From positions 2,763,501 to 2,827,500 of the forward strand of contig NZ_CP067420.1 of NCBI RefSeq assembly GCF_016653635.2: a stretch of 64,000 nucleotides of DNA, given 5' to 3'. The translations under genes were made by a program, and so were the position numbers. This document shows, piece after piece, positions 25,283 to 35,068 of this stretch. The notes beneath the pieces are model-generated. The model was not told the DNA's origin. It was given only the letters and a program-made list of their open reading frames with translations, and did not search any database. Source of the DNA: Skermanella sp. TT6 (GTDB taxonomy: Bacteria > Pseudomonadota > Alphaproteobacteria > Azospirillales > Azospirillaceae). How positions within the stretch are numbered: position 1 is the stretch's first letter; each line of letters starts with the position of its first letter.

Positions 25283-25319
25283 AAGGAAAACGCCCCGGGA
25301 AGATATCTTCCCGGGGCGT
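25283..25319 (-). terminator. Terminator of the DUF485-actP operon
   Basis: A perfect 30-base palindrome at 25290-25319 (arms ACGCCCCGGGAAGAT and complement), followed on the minus strand by TTTTCCTT. It lies 60 bases after the actP stop. Confidence 0.88.
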
Positions 25320-25378
25320 CGCGGTTGGTCGGTCGGAAGGGCCTGTCGAACGCCCTCCCAAGGCCCGCCGGTTGAAGC

Positions 25379-27100
25379 TCAGTGGGCCGATGCCCCTTCC
25401 GCGCCGATGCCGGTCTGGGAGCGGATGTACTGGGCTTCGAACGCCCGCTCCTCGTCGGCCGCGTTCTGGCTCTTGTCCAGCACCGAGAACAGCCAGGATC
25501 CGAAGAACGCCAGGGTGACCGAGAAGATCGCCGGGTTGTCGTAGGGGAAGGGAGCGCTGCCCTTGGGGTGGGCGAGCACGCTTTCCCAGACGGTCGGCCC
25601 CAGGATGACCATCACGGTGGCGCTGATCAGCCCCATGAAGCCGCCGATCAGGGCGCCGCGGGTGGTCAGCTTGCTCCAGAACATCGACAGGAAGATGATC
25701 GGGAAGTTGGCCGAGGCGGCGATCGCGAAGGCGAGGCCCACCATGAAGGCGATGTTCTGCTGCTCGAAGGCGATGCCCAGGATGATCGCCAGGACGCCGA
25801 GGCAGACGGTCGCGATCTTGGAAACCCGGATCTCCTGCTGCTCGTTCACCCGGCCGCGGCGGAACACGGAGGCGTAGAGATCGTGCGACACGGCGGACGC
25901 GCCGGCCAGGGTCAGGCCCGACACCACCGCCAGGATGGTGGCGAAGGCGACGGCCGAGATGAAGCCGAGGAACAGGTCGCCGCCGACGGCGCGGGCGAGA
26001 TGGACGGCCGCCATGTTGGTGCCGCCGATCATGTTGGTGATCGGGTTGACCGTACCGTCGGGACCGGGCCGGAAGAATTCCGGATTGTTCATCAGCAGGA
26101 CGATGGCGCCGAAGCCGATGATGAAGGTCAGGATATAGAAGTAGCCGATGAAGCCGGTGGCGTAGAAGACCGACTTGCGGGCTTCCTTGGCGTCGGCGAC
26201 GGTGAAGAAGCGCATCAGGATGTGCGGCAATCCTGCGGTGCCGAACATCAGCGCGATGCCCAGCGAGATCGCCGAGATCGGATCGCTCACGAGAGTGCCG
26301 GGCTGCATGATCGAAACATGCTTCGGATGGATGTCCACGGCCGCCTGGAACAGCGCCCCGACGTTGAAGTTGTAGTTGACGAGCACCATGATCGCCATGA
26401 AGGAGGCGCCGGACAGCAGCAGGACCGCCTTGATGATCTGCACCCAGGTGGTGGCGAGCATGCCGCCGAAGGTGACGTACATGATCATCAGCACGCCGAC
26501 CAGGACGACCGCATAGGCATACTGCAAGCCGAACAGGAGCTGGATGAGCTTGCCGGCGCCGACCATCTGGGCGATCAGGTAGAGCGCCACGACGACCAGG
26601 GAGCCGGAGGCCGCGAGGGTGCGGATGGGGGTCTGCCGCAGGCGGTAGGAGGCGACGTCGGCGAAGGTGTACTTGCCGAGGTTGCGCAGCTGCTCCGCGA
26701 TCAGGAACAGGATGATCGGCCAGCCGACCAGGAAGCCGATCGAGTAGATCAGCCCGTCGAAGCCCGAGGTGTAGACCAGCGCCGAGATGCCCAGGAACGA
26801 GGCGGCCGACATGTAGTCGCCGGCGATCGCCAGGCCGTTCTGGAAACCGGTGATGCCGCCGCCGGCGGCGTAGAAGTCCTTGGCCGACTTGGTCTTGGAC
26901 GCGGCCCAGTAGGTGATCCCCAGCGTTCCCGCCACGAAGGCCAGGAACATGACGATGGCGGTCCAGTTGGTCGCCTGCTGCTGGACGGCGCCGCTGATCG
27001 CGTCGGCGGCGAAGGCCGGGCCGGCAGCGGTCAGGATGGAGGCGACGCCAAGGGCCGCCAGGGCGCCCGAGGCCGCGCTTCCCCGCGGAGTCATTCTCAT
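25379..27100 (-). CDS. actP: Cation/acetate symporter ActP
   Basis: A 573-residue sodium:solute symporter (SSS family) for acetate and related short carboxylates in the inner membrane. It begins with a cleavable-looking signal ([14 protein letters not shown]), as ActP proteins do, then about 13 membrane helices. Landmarks are [39 protein letters not shown] and [20 protein letters not shown]. The start overlaps the stop of the DUF485 gene in ATGA, with GAGGAG upstream. The adjacent transporter-kinase and LuxR-type regulator suggest acetate-responsive control. No acetyl-CoA synthetase gene is in the window. Confidence 0.95.
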   Translation of the reverse strand: MRMTPRGSAASGALAALGVASILTAAGPAFAADAISGAVQQQATNWTAIVMFLAFVAGTLGITYWAASKTKSAKDFYAAGGGITGFQNGLAIAGDYMSAASFLGISALVYTSGFDGLIYSIGFLVGWPIILFLIAEQLRNLGKYTFADVASYRLRQTPIRTLAASGSLVVVALYLIAQMVGAGKLIQLLFGLQYAYAVVLVGVLMIMYVTFGGMLATTWVQIIKAVLLLSGASFMAIMVLVNYNFNVGALFQAAVDIHPKHVSIMQPGTLVSDPISAISLGIALMFGTAGLPHILMRFFTVADAKEARKSVFYATGFIGYFYILTFIIGFGAIVLLMNNPEFFRPGPDGTVNPITNMIGGTNMAAVHLARAVGGDLFLGFISAVAFATILAVVSGLTLAGASAVSHDLYASVFRRGRVNEQQEIRVSKIATVCLGVLAIILGIAFEQQNIAFMVGLAFAIAASANFPIIFLSMFWSKLTTRGALIGGFMGLISATVMVILGPTVWESVLAHPKGSAPFPYDNPAIFSVTLAFFGSWLFSVLDKSQNAADEERAFEAQYIRSQTGIGAEGASAH

Positions 27101-27402
27101 TGCCTGCTCTCCTCGATGATCTGCCGGTTCAGCTCGTCGAACTCGCTGTTGGCGCGGCGCACATAGATGCCGGTCAGCAGGAACGCCGAGAGGATGATCA
27201 CGATGCCGAAGGGAATGCCCAGCGTGATCACGCCGTAGACCGGAACGCCGAGCAGCGAAGGGAAGAAAGCAACGATCAGGATGAAGCCGTAGTAAAGCGC
27301 CAGCATCAGGATGGACAGTTGCCAACCAAACTTTGTGCGCTTTTGGGTTAGTTCAGCGAATTTGGGGTTGTTTCTGATCTTGCGCGTCAATTCTTGTCGC
27401 AT
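27097..27402 (-). CDS. DUF485 membrane protein (YjcH-like)
   Basis: A 101-residue protein with two membrane helices ([20 protein letters not shown] and the following [20 protein letters not shown]) and a basic N-terminus. DUF485/YjcH proteins are nearly always encoded just before actP and are thought to be partners of it. GAGGAG upstream of the ATG at 27402 sets the start; the overlap ATGA with actP shows coupled translation. The operon is divergent from the hybrid kinase gene. Confidence 0.92.
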   Translation of the reverse strand: MRQELTRKIRNNPKFAELTQKRTKFGWQLSILMLALYYGFILIVAFFPSLLGVPVYGVITLGIPFGIVIILSAFLLTGIYVRRANSEFDELNRQIIEESRQ

Positions 27403-27530
27403 TCGGGGTCTCCTCGGAAGGCTGTTTTTCGTGGCCGCCCTCATCGTGAACAAGCTTTAATACTAGAGCCCCGTCGTTGGGAGCCCCGACCTTGGTCTAG
27501 GGGGCGAAATTATTTTGCGGGTTGGGGGTC

Positions 27531-30500
27531 ATGGAGACCTGGATCGTTGCGCTCGTGTCGCTCGGGACGCTTTGCGTCTTGTTCGCCGTCGCCTGGCAGG
27601 GCGATCGCTGGTCCTCGGCCGGCCGGGGCGCATCCAGGGCGCCGATCCTCTACTCCCTGAGCCTGGCGGTCTATTGCACGTCATGGACCTTCTACGGGTC
27701 GGTAGGACGGGCCAGCGTCAGCGGCTTCGATTTCCTGCCGATATATCTCGGCCCGATACTGATGCTGGGCCTCGGTTCCCGGGTGCTTGCGCGGATGGTC
27801 CGAATCGCCAAGGCGGAGAACGTCGTCTCGATCTCCGACTTCCTGGCGGCGCGCTACGGCAAGAGCCAGACCGTGGCGGCGCTGGTCACCGTCACGGCGG
27901 TGGTCGGCGTGATGCCCTATCTGGCGCTCCAGCTGAAGGCCATCACGATCAGCTTCGAGGCCCTGACCGGGGCCGAGGCCGGCGACCGCCTGATCTCGAC
28001 CGACACCGTGATGCTGGTGACCGCGGCGATGGCGGTGTTCTCGATCCTGTTCGGCGTCCGGCACATCCACGCCAACGAACACCATCGCGGCCTCGTGCTG
28101 GCGGTCGCCTTCGAATCGGTGGTGAAGCTGGCGGCTTTCCTGATCGTCGGCGGGGTGGTCACCTTCGCGATCATGGGCGGCCCCGGCACCCTTTGGGAGA
28201 GGGTCTCGGCCCATCCCGACCTGCGCGGGATGCTCGTGCCGGACCTGGGGCGCTGGAGCTGGTGGACCATGACGCTGCTTTCCGCCTTCGCGATCCTGTG
28301 CCTGCCGCGGCAGTTCCACGTGGCGGTGGTGGAGAATGTCCATGTCGACGACGTGAAGGCGGCCTCCAGGCTGTTCCCGCTCTATCTCGTGGTGATCAAC
28401 CTGTTCGTGATGCCGGTGGCGCTGGCCGGCGTCCTGCTGTTCCCGGACGGCACTGTCTCCGCCGACACCTTCATGGTGTCGATCCCGATGTCCGAGGGCT
28501 GGCCGGCCGTCGCCCTGATCGCCTTCGTCGGCGGACTGTCGGCCGGAACCGGAATGATCATCGTCGCCGCGGTGACGCTCAGCACCATGGTCTGCAACGA
28601 CGTCGTGGTCCCGGCCCTGCTCCGGCTGCGGCCGGGCACCGCCGCGTGGCGCGACGATCCGGCGCGCATGCTGCTGCTCATCCGGCGGTCCGCCGTGGTC
28701 GGCATCCTGGCGCTCGCGTATGGTTTCCACCGGCTGATCGGCGCCGCGTACCCGCTGACCACCATCGGTCTCGTCTCGTTCGCCGCCGTGGCCCAGTTCG
28801 CCCCGGCCCTGTTCGGCGGTTTGGTCTGGCGGCGCGGCAACCGCGCCGGGGCCATCGGCGGCATCGCCGCGGGTTTTTCGGTCTGGGCCTATACCGCCCT
28901 GCTGCCCTCCCTGGCGGATGCCGGCTGGATGGACGCCGCGTTGCTGGTGGAAGGACCGCTGGGCGTCGGCTGGCTGAATCCCCGCGCCCTGCTGGGCATG
29001 CCCGGCCCCGATCCGCTGACCCATTCCGTCCTGTGGAGCCTCGGGCTGAACCTGACCTGCTACGTCGCCCTGTCGCTCGTGGTTCCGCAGCGCGACGTCG
29101 AGAAGCAGCAGGCCGAGCGGTTCGTCGCGATGCGATCCGACGGCAGGTCCGGTGCGGTCCGGGGCATGACCCGCGTGGCCGACCTTCATGCCCTGGCGGC
29201 CCGCTATGTCGGCAGCGAGAGGGCCGACGCCGTCTTCGCCGGGCGGCCCGGATGGCTCGACAAGGCCGATGCCGAAGCGGTCCGGCTCACCGAGAACCTG
29301 CTGGCGGGGGCCCTGGGATCGGCCTCCGCCCGCATCGTCGTAGCCGGCATGCTGAAGGGCGGCCGTCTGTCGCCGCTCGACGCGCGGTCGATGCTGGACG
29401 AGGCCTCCCAGGCGATCCTGGCCAAGCATGACCTGCTGCGCGCGACGCTGGAGAACATCCACCAGGGCGTCTGCGTCGTCGATCGCGACGACAGGGTGAT
29501 GACCTGGAACCGGCGGTTCGTCGCCTTGAACGGGTTGCCCGAGGGTCTGCTGAAAGCCGACATGCCGCTGTCCGAGATCATGGGAAGCGGGCTCGTGCGC
29601 TCCGGACGGTTCGAGCGGCGGCAGCCCGACGGCACCGTCCTGGAGGTGGCGGCGGATCCGATGCCGGACGGCGGCTTCGTGATGACCTGCACCGACGTGA
29701 CCGAGCGCCACCGGACGGCCGCCGCCCTGCGGGAGGCGAACGAGGGGCTGGAGCGGCGGATCGAGGAGCGCACCTCCGACCTTGCCGCGGCCAAGGCCGA
29801 GGCCGAGCGGGCCAACCGGAGCAAGACCCGCTTCCTGGCCGCCGCCGGCCACGACCTGATGCAGCCTCTCCACGCGGCTCGCCTGTTCCTTTCGGCCCTG
29901 GCCGAGCGGGACGCCGACCCGCTGATCGGCCAGGTCGACGCGTCCCTGCGGTCGGTCGAGGAACTGCTCGGCGAATTGCTGGACGTTTCCAAACTGGATT
30001 CCGGCGTCGTGACCGCCAAGACGGTCGATTTCCGCATCGACGACGTGCTGGGCCCGCTCCGCGACGAGTTCACCGTGCTCGCCGCGCGGCACGGGCTGGG
30101 TCTCCGCATGGTCGCCTCGACCGCGGCGGTGAGCAGCGATCCCGCCCTTCTCCGCCGTATCCTGCAGAACTTCCTGGCGAACGCGATCCGCTATACCGGG
30201 TCCGGCCGGGTCCTGCTCGGCTGCCGTCGAAAGCGCGGCGGATTGCGGATCGAGGTGTGGGACACGGGCGTCGGCATTCCCGACGACAAGCTGAACGACA
30301 TCTTCGTGGAGTTCCGGCAGCTCGACGACGTCCCGGCGGAACGCGGCAAGGGGCTGGGGCTGGGCTTGAGCATCGTCGAGCGCCTGGCCGGCATCCTGGG
30401 CCACAAGGTGACGGTCCGGTCCGAGCGCGGCCGCGGAAGCTGCTTCGCGATCGACGTGCCCTATGCCGCCGCCGCCGTGATCCTGCGGCGCCAGCCTTCC

Positions 30501-30905
30501 CGGCGGCCCAGCCGGGATTTCGGCGCGGCGCTGGTCCTGTGCATCGACAACGACCCCGCCGTGTCGCGCGGCATGGCGACCCTCCTGGAGGGCTGGGGCT
30601 GCCGCGTGGTGACCGCCGCCGACGCCCGGAGCGCGCTGGCGGCGCTGGACGGGCGGATTCCCGACGCCATCCTGACCGACTACCACCTCGATTTCGGCTC
30701 GACCGGCCTCGATGCGCTGGAAGAGCTGGAAAGGCACCTCGGAACGTCCGTCCCGGCCGCCCTGATCACCGCCGACCATGGTCACGCGGTCCAGGAAGAG
30801 GCCGCCGCCCGGGGCATCGCGCTGGCCCGCAAACCGCTCCGCCCCGGCGCGTTGCGGGCCCTCGTGGCGCAGCTGGTCGCACGCGCCCGCCAAGCCGCGG
30901 AATAG
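27531..30905 (+). CDS. SSS-transporter/STAC/PAS hybrid histidine kinase (CrbS-like)
   Basis: A 1124-residue membrane sensor. In order: a full sodium:solute-symporter-like domain with about 13 helices (to about residue 500), a STAC-type linker (VADLHALAARYVG onward), a PAS domain (IHQGVCVVDRDDRVMTWNRR), a coiled coil, a HisKA domain with phospho-acceptor His774 in AAAGHDLMQPLH, an ATPase domain (NFLANAIRYT; GKGLGLGLSIVERLAG) and a C-terminal receiver with Asp1050 in LTDYHLDF. This is the CrbS/MxtR architecture, which controls acetate use with a LuxR-type partner. Here actP lies divergently and a LuxR-type regulator gene convergently beside it. Start at ATG 27531 with GGGGG upstream. Confidence 0.93.
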   Translation: METWIVALVSLGTLCVLFAVAWQGDRWSSAGRGASRAPILYSLSLAVYCTSWTFYGSVGRASVSGFDFLPIYLGPILMLGLGSRVLARMVRIAKAENVVSISDFLAARYGKSQTVAALVTVTAVVGVMPYLALQLKAITISFEALTGAEAGDRLISTDTVMLVTAAMAVFSILFGVRHIHANEHHRGLVLAVAFESVVKLAAFLIVGGVVTFAIMGGPGTLWERVSAHPDLRGMLVPDLGRWSWWTMTLLSAFAILCLPRQFHVAVVENVHVDDVKAASRLFPLYLVVINLFVMPVALAGVLLFPDGTVSADTFMVSIPMSEGWPAVALIAFVGGLSAGTGMIIVAAVTLSTMVCNDVVVPALLRLRPGTAAWRDDPARMLLLIRRSAVVGILALAYGFHRLIGAAYPLTTIGLVSFAAVAQFAPALFGGLVWRRGNRAGAIGGIAAGFSVWAYTALLPSLADAGWMDAALLVEGPLGVGWLNPRALLGMPGPDPLTHSVLWSLGLNLTCYVALSLVVPQRDVEKQQAERFVAMRSDGRSGAVRGMTRVADLHALAARYVGSERADAVFAGRPGWLDKADAEAVRLTENLLAGALGSASARIVVAGMLKGGRLSPLDARSMLDEASQAILAKHDLLRATLENIHQGVCVVDRDDRVMTWNRRFVALNGLPEGLLKADMPLSEIMGSGLVRSGRFERRQPDGTVLEVAADPMPDGGFVMTCTDVTERHRTAAALREANEGLERRIEERTSDLAAAKAEAERANRSKTRFLAAAGHDLMQPLHAARLFLSALAERDADPLIGQVDASLRSVEELLGELLDVSKLDSGVVTAKTVDFRIDDVLGPLRDEFTVLAARHGLGLRMVASTAAVSSDPALLRRILQNFLANAIRYTGSGRVLLGCRRKRGGLRIEVWDTGVGIPDDKLNDIFVEFRQLDDVPAERGKGLGLGLSIVERLAGILGHKVTVRSERGRGSCFAIDVPYAAAAVILRRQPSRRPSRDFGAALVLCIDNDPAVSRGMATLLEGWGCRVVTAADARSALAALDGRIPDAILTDYHLDFGSTGLDALEELERHLGTSVPAALITADHGHAVQEEAAARGIALARKPLRPGALRALVAQLVARARQAAE

Positions 30906-30931
30906 TCCGCCGTGTCGGGTCGGCGATACCG

Positions 30932-31615
30932 TCAGGCCGGCGAGATCCGCCCGGCCACGGGCTCGTCGCGGGGAGCCTCGACCACGAGGCGCCCGGCGGC
31001 GATGATCACCTGCGTGCGGCTGTGCAGGCCCAGCTTTCGCAGGATGACGGTCACGTGGGCCTTCACGGTCGCCTCGGATACGGCGAGCTCGAAGGCGATC
31101 TGCTTGTTCAGCTTGCCCGCCGTGATCCCCGAGAGGACGCGGAGCTGCTGCGGCGTCAGGGAGGCGATGCGTTCCGCGAAGTCCGAGTCGGGAACCGGAT
31201 CGGGCGGGGCTTCCCCCTCGATCGCGGGAAACCAGTCGCCGCCTTCCAGGACGGCGTGCAGCGCCTCGGAGATCGTCTCGATCGGCGCCGATTTCGGAAC
31301 GAAGCCCGAGGCGCCGTATTCCAGCGAGCGCTGGATCGTCATCCCGTCCTCCAGCGCGGAGACGACGATCACCGGAATCGCCGGATGCTCGCCGCGCAGG
31401 AGGAACAGGCCGATGAAGCCGTTCATGCCCGGCATGTGCAAGTCGAGCAGGATCAGGTCGATGGCGTCCCGGCGGCTGCCGACGATATCCATCACCTGGT
31501 CGAAGTTCCCGGCCTCGATCAGGGCTGCGTCCGGCAGGGACTGGGCGACGGCGTGCCGGAGAGCCGCCCGCATCAGCGGGTGGTCGTCGGCTATGAGTAT
31601 ACGATATGCCGGCAT
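30932..31615 (-). CDS. LuxR/NarL-type response regulator (CrbR/ErdR-like)
   Basis: A 227-residue two-component regulator. The receiver domain has the acid pair in ILIADDHPL, phospho-acceptor Asp58 in LILLDLHMPGMNG and Lys in GFVPKSA. The C-terminal HTH domain reads LTPQQLRVLSGITAGKLNKQ then VSEATVKAHVTVILRKL. It is tail-to-tail with the hybrid kinase gene, 26 bases apart, and very likely its partner; the known CrbR/ErdR proteins activate acetyl-CoA synthetase and acetate permease genes. The ATG at 31615 is chosen because the receiver starts right there. Confidence 0.9.
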   Translation of the reverse strand: MPAYRILIADDHPLMRAALRHAVAQSLPDAALIEAGNFDQVMDIVGSRRDAIDLILLDLHMPGMNGFIGLFLLRGEHPAIPVIVVSALEDGMTIQRSLEYGASGFVPKSAPIETISEALHAVLEGGDWFPAIEGEAPPDPVPDSDFAERIASLTPQQLRVLSGITAGKLNKQIAFELAVSEATVKAHVTVILRKLGLHSRTQVIIAAGRLVVEAPRDEPVAGRISPA

Positions 31616-31701
31616 GTCGGCTCTTTCGCGTTTCGCTCCCGGAAACCGATTATCGGGTTTCGGGCCGGCCGCCACAACGAAAGCATACGGCTATATCCGC
31701 A

Positions 31702-32265
31702 TCAGCCGACGATTCTCCAGGTCCCGTCCGGCTGCTGGCAGGCCTGACCGAAGGCCGACTGCGCCCTGCCGCCGACCACGACCTGCTGCTGGAACTCCCG
31801 GCAATAGGCGCCCGAGGTCGACCAGCCGTCCCGCGTGGTCCGGATGGCTCCCATGTTGCCGGTCTGGGGATTGCTCCACTGGACCGGCATCCCGACCGGC
31901 GCCGAATAGGCGTGCGCCGCCGCCTGGCGGGCATAGGCCTCGTCGGCCCGGTCCAGCGATCCGCCGATGCCGGAGCCGACGAAGGCCCCCAGCAGCGTGC
32001 CCGCGCCGACCGCCGCGAGCCTGCCCGTCCCGCCGCCGATGCGGGACCCGGCGAAGCCGCCCAGCGCCGCGCCGCCCAGCGTCCCGAAGGTCTGCTTGGT
32101 TCCCGAGCCGAGCCCGAGGGCGCCGCCGGACAGGAGACCGGGGGAGAGACTGACCCCGGTTCCGACGTTGAAGCCGTTGTAGCCGGTGCCGTAGCCGACG
32201 CCGGCGTAGGGCGTGCATCCGGCGACCAGCGCCATGACGGTGATCGCCGCGATCGGATTTCTCAT
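31702..32265 (-). CDS. Glycine-zipper surface lipoprotein (17-kDa antigen-like), copy 1
   Basis: A 187-residue predicted lipoprotein. The signal ends in a lipobox at ALVAGC. A glycine-zipper segment follows (TLGGAALGGFAGSRIGGG and GAGTLLGAFVGSGIGG), then a C-terminal domain with PVQWSNPQTGNMGAI, AYCREFQQQVVVGGRAQSA and a final GTWRIVG. This is the Rickettsia 17-kDa surface antigen pattern, outer-membrane anchored. AAGGAG supports the start. It is about 45 bases downstream of a clear paralogue. Confidence 0.87.
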   Translation of the reverse strand: MRNPIAAITVMALVAGCTPYAGVGYGTGYNGFNVGTGVSLSPGLLSGGALGLGSGTKQTFGTLGGAALGGFAGSRIGGGTGRLAAVGAGTLLGAFVGSGIGGSLDRADEAYARQAAAHAYSAPVGMPVQWSNPQTGNMGAIRTTRDGWSTSGAYCREFQQQVVVGGRAQSAFGQACQQPDGTWRIVG

Positions 32266-32311
32266 GGGGTCTCCTTCCCGGCGGTTCTCCGCTCCCGGGT
32301 GCCCGGCAGCG

Positions 32312-32788
32312 TCAGGAGACGATCTGCCAGGTGCCGTCCTGCTGCTGGCAGGCACGGCCGGTCGCCTGCTCCGCCCGTCCGCCGACATAGATCGTCTGGT
32401 TGAACTCGCGGCAATACTGCCCCGTCTGCGTGTTTCGGCCTTCGCGGATCGGGGTCACCGTCCCGTAGTTGCCGCTCTCCGGGTTCTGCCAGCGGATGGT
32501 CTCGCCGACGGGCGCGCTATAGGCCCGGTCGGCCGCCTGGGTCGCATAGGCCTGGTCGGCCCGGTCGAGCGACCTTCCGACTTCGCCGCCGAGCAGCGCC
32601 CCGAGGAGGACGCCGCCCGCGGTCATCGCCAGCTGTCCCCTGCCCTTGCCGAACTGCGCCCCGGCCAAGCCGCCGGCCGCCGCACCGCCCAGGGTACCCA
32701 CGCCCTGCTTCGTGCCGATCCCGTCCGCGCAGCCGGCGGTGGCCAGCAGGGATCCGGACAGGAAGATGGAAAGGACGAGCTTACGCAT
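32312..32788 (-). CDS. Glycine-zipper surface lipoprotein (17-kDa antigen-like), copy 2
   Basis: A 158-residue lipoprotein with lipobox LLATAGC, glycine zipper (TLGGAAAGGLAGAQFGKG; GVLLGALLGGEVGRSLDRAD) and the same C-terminal domain as its neighbour (TIRWQNPESGNYGTV, YCREFNQTIYVGGRAEQA, GTWQIVS). The pair is a tandem duplication; copy 1 has about 30 extra residues between lipobox and zipper. The ribosome site lies inside a hairpin (32793-32818), so translation may be controlled. Confidence 0.87.
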   Translation of the reverse strand: MRKLVLSIFLSGSLLATAGCADGIGTKQGVGTLGGAAAGGLAGAQFGKGRGQLAMTAGGVLLGALLGGEVGRSLDRADQAYATQAADRAYSAPVGETIRWQNPESGNYGTVTPIREGRNTQTGQYCREFNQTIYVGGRAEQATGRACQQQDGTWQIVS

Positions 32789-32792
32789 TAAT

Positions 32793-32818
32793 CACCTCTG
32801 AACATCGTGTCAGAGGTG
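32793..32818 (-). promoter_or_regulatory. Hairpin that hides the ribosome site of the lipoprotein gene
   Basis: On the minus strand CACCTCTGA (32818-32810), an 8-base loop and TCAGAGGTG (32801-32793) form a perfect 9-bp stem. The 3' arm contains the Shine-Dalgarno AGAGGTG, and ATG follows four bases later. Such a stem would block ribosome access until opened. Confidence 0.6.
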
Positions 32819-32875
32819 TAAACACCCGAAAGGCTCCATCAAGCCAGCGCCCGAAAGGGGTAGTTCGCCGTACCG

Positions 32876-32992
32876 CTACCGCGCGCGGCCTTCTTGCGGT
32901 ACTCCGACGGCGCCCGTCCAGGGGCGCCGTCCGCGATGGGCGGCCACCGTATCGACCTTCACGGCCCCCGATTCCAGCCGGATCGCGTGGGC
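32876..32992 (-). other. Displaced C-terminal tail of comEC in another frame
   Basis: Downstream of the GGGCCC at 32989-32994, the +1 frame reads [25 protein letters not shown] and on to a stop at 32876. This is what alphaproteobacterial ComEC proteins normally end with. The comEC frame instead shifts into [10 protein letters not shown] and stops at 32959. One extra G in the GGG run would join the two as [12 protein letters not shown]. Confidence 0.6.
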
Positions 32993-34983
32993 CCGTCGCG
33001 ACGCAGTCTCCAGAGGTCGATCACCAATCCGGCGGCGCAGCCGCGCGGCGCCGGATCGGCGGAAATCACGATGTCGGCCACCGCGCAGTCCTCCGCCAGC
33101 ACCTGCCGGGACCTTGCCAGCGCCACGGTGTGGCCTTTCGAGCGATAGAGGCAGCCGAACCCGTCGCAGGTCAGCATGCCGCCGGCGCCGGTACCCTGCC
33201 GCGGCCAGACGCCGGCCTGGAGCGCCCCGTCGCGGCGAAGCCAGACCTCGGCGGCGAAACGGCCGGCGTTGCGCGACGACAGGGAGAGCGCGCCGGACGC
33301 ATCGCGGACCGCCATCAGCTTGCCGGCCTCGTCCACCATGATGTCGGGCCGGTCGTCCAGCGCCAGCGTCAGGAGACCGGCAACAATAGGTGGAATTCCC
33401 AGCAGGCGCCACCATTGCCGCCAGATGGACAGCCACAAGCCGCCGCAAGCCATGACGGGAAGGGCGAATCCGGGCATGGCCGCGACCAGTTGGGACGCTC
33501 CCGGCAGATCGGCGGTGACCCGCGCGGTCTCGATGATCACCGTGACGCCCCAGCCCATGCCCGTCAGCGGCAGCTGTTCGAGGCCGAACGGCATCGCCAG
33601 GTAGACGACGAGGCAGAGCGGCATCACCCAGAACGAGGTGACCGGCACGGCGACCATGTTGGCGAGCACGCCGTAGTACTGCACCTGCTGGAAATGGAAC
33701 ATCGAGAAGGGCGTGGTGGCGAGGCTCGCGATCACCGACGTCAGCGCGATGCCGGCGAGGTGGAGCGCCGCCCGCCCGACCGGCCCCGTCTCCCGTCGCA
33801 TCCGGGTCCACCGGGGGCTGATCACCTCGTAGGCCGCGATCAGGGCCACGACGGCGCCGAAGGACATCTGGAAGCTGGCGCCGAGCAGGCTTTCCGGCTC
33901 CTTCAATACGAGGACCGTCGCCGCGAAGGCGATCAGGCGCATGCTGAACGGGTTGCGGTCCATCAGGATGGCGGCCAGCGCGAGCCCCGTCATCAGCACC
34001 GAGCGCTCGGTAGGGACCGGCGAGCCGACCACCAGCATGTAGCAGAAGGCGGCCGCCATGGCGGCGACGGCGGCGATCTTCTTGATCGGCCGGTTCAGCG
34101 CCACCGACTCGACCAGCGCCAGGAGGGCTCGGACCGCGAAGAACACGAGGCCGGCGACCAACCCGACGTGAAGGCCGGAGATCGAGAGCAGGTGGGCAAG
34201 GCCGGACCCGCGGAAATCCTCCATCACCTGCTCGGGAATGGCGGTCTGCTGGCCGGTCATCAGGGCCGCGATCACCCCGCCTTCCGCGCCGCCCACCGCC
34301 TCGTCGATCCGCAGGGCCATGGCGAGGCGCACGCGCTCGGACCGGGCCATCAGGTCGGCCCAGCGCCCGGTCGGCACCGGCTCCACCCGTTCCACGCGCC
34401 CGACCGCGTATCCGACCCCGCCGATTCCGGCGAAGAAGGCCGTCCTGGCGAAGTCGTAGGCTCCGGGGGCCACCGGGACTCCGGGCGGGCCGACCACGGC
34501 AGGGATCCGAACCCGCTCGCCCGGCGCCGGCAACTGGGCGGCATCGCGCAGCCGCACGCGGACCAGGCGGGGCGTCGCGTCGGGCTCCACCCGCGGGATC
34601 GACAGGTCGCCCAGCAGGATCCGGCCGCCCTTCTCCAGCCGGTCGGTGGCGATCACCCGGCCGGTCAGGGGCACAGGGCCGATTTCCCGCGCCAGGATCG
34701 GTGCCGCCACCGACGCCGTCCGGATCTGGGCGGCTGCGAAGCCCAACGCCACCGTCAGGAGCGCCAGGCAGGCGAGAGGCGCCGCCACCCGGCGCCGCGC
34801 CAGGACCGCCGCAGCGACGAGGAGCAGCGCGGCGGTCGGGCCGGTCCATCCCGGAGGCTCGGCGGGCAGCGCGAAATAGCCGGCGACGCCGATCCCGATG
34901 CCGACCGGCACCCAGAGGATCCAGCGGTCCCGCTCCGCCGCGAGGCAGCCGGCGAGCGCATGCAGAGCAAGCCTTACCATCAT
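32959..34983 (-). CDS. comEC: ComEC/Rec2-family DNA uptake channel, C-terminus frameshifted
   Basis: A 674-residue polytopic membrane protein of the ComEC/Rec2 family, the inner-membrane channel for single-stranded DNA in natural transformation. An N-terminal OB-like DUF4131 region ([20 protein letters not shown]) is followed by the competence domain with the hallmark [20 protein letters not shown] and many helices. The C-terminal part, a shortened beta-lactamase-like domain, is cut by an apparent one-base loss near 32990. The start is a choice between adjacent ATGs at 34983 and 34980, both with weak ribosome sites. It is divergent from gltX. No other competence genes are in the window. Confidence 0.85.
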   Translation of the reverse strand: MMVRLALHALAGCLAAERDRWILWVPVGIGIGVAGYFALPAEPPGWTGPTAALLLVAAAVLARRRVAAPLACLALLTVALGFAAAQIRTASVAAPILAREIGPVPLTGRVIATDRLEKGGRILLGDLSIPRVEPDATPRLVRVRLRDAAQLPAPGERVRIPAVVGPPGVPVAPGAYDFARTAFFAGIGGVGYAVGRVERVEPVPTGRWADLMARSERVRLAMALRIDEAVGGAEGGVIAALMTGQQTAIPEQVMEDFRGSGLAHLLSISGLHVGLVAGLVFFAVRALLALVESVALNRPIKKIAAVAAMAAAFCYMLVVGSPVPTERSVLMTGLALAAILMDRNPFSMRLIAFAATVLVLKEPESLLGASFQMSFGAVVALIAAYEVISPRWTRMRRETGPVGRAALHLAGIALTSVIASLATTPFSMFHFQQVQYYGVLANMVAVPVTSFWVMPLCLVVYLAMPFGLEQLPLTGMGWGVTVIIETARVTADLPGASQLVAAMPGFALPVMACGGLWLSIWRQWWRLLGIPPIVAGLLTLALDDRPDIMVDEAGKLMAVRDASGALSLSSRNAGRFAAEVWLRRDGALQAGVWPRQGTGAGGMLTCDGFGCLYRSKGHTVALARSRQVLAEDCAVADIVISADPAPRGCAAGLVIDLWRLRRDGPTRSGWNRGP

Positions 34984-35068
34984 CCCGCCGGTTGGGGTGC
35001 ATGTCGGGCACCTATGTGCTATGTCAGCCGTTACCATTTTGTCAGTGCAGATCGGAATTGCGGTTACG

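Noticed and set aside
27480-27520. Sigma-54 promoter between actP and the hybrid kinase
   Set aside because: A GG...GC-like pattern near TTTTGC does not have the required -24/-12 spacing.
27681-30893. Long open frame antisense to the hybrid kinase
   Set aside because: Low-complexity G+C-driven composition, no motif, no ribosome site; the plus-strand kinase accounts for the region.
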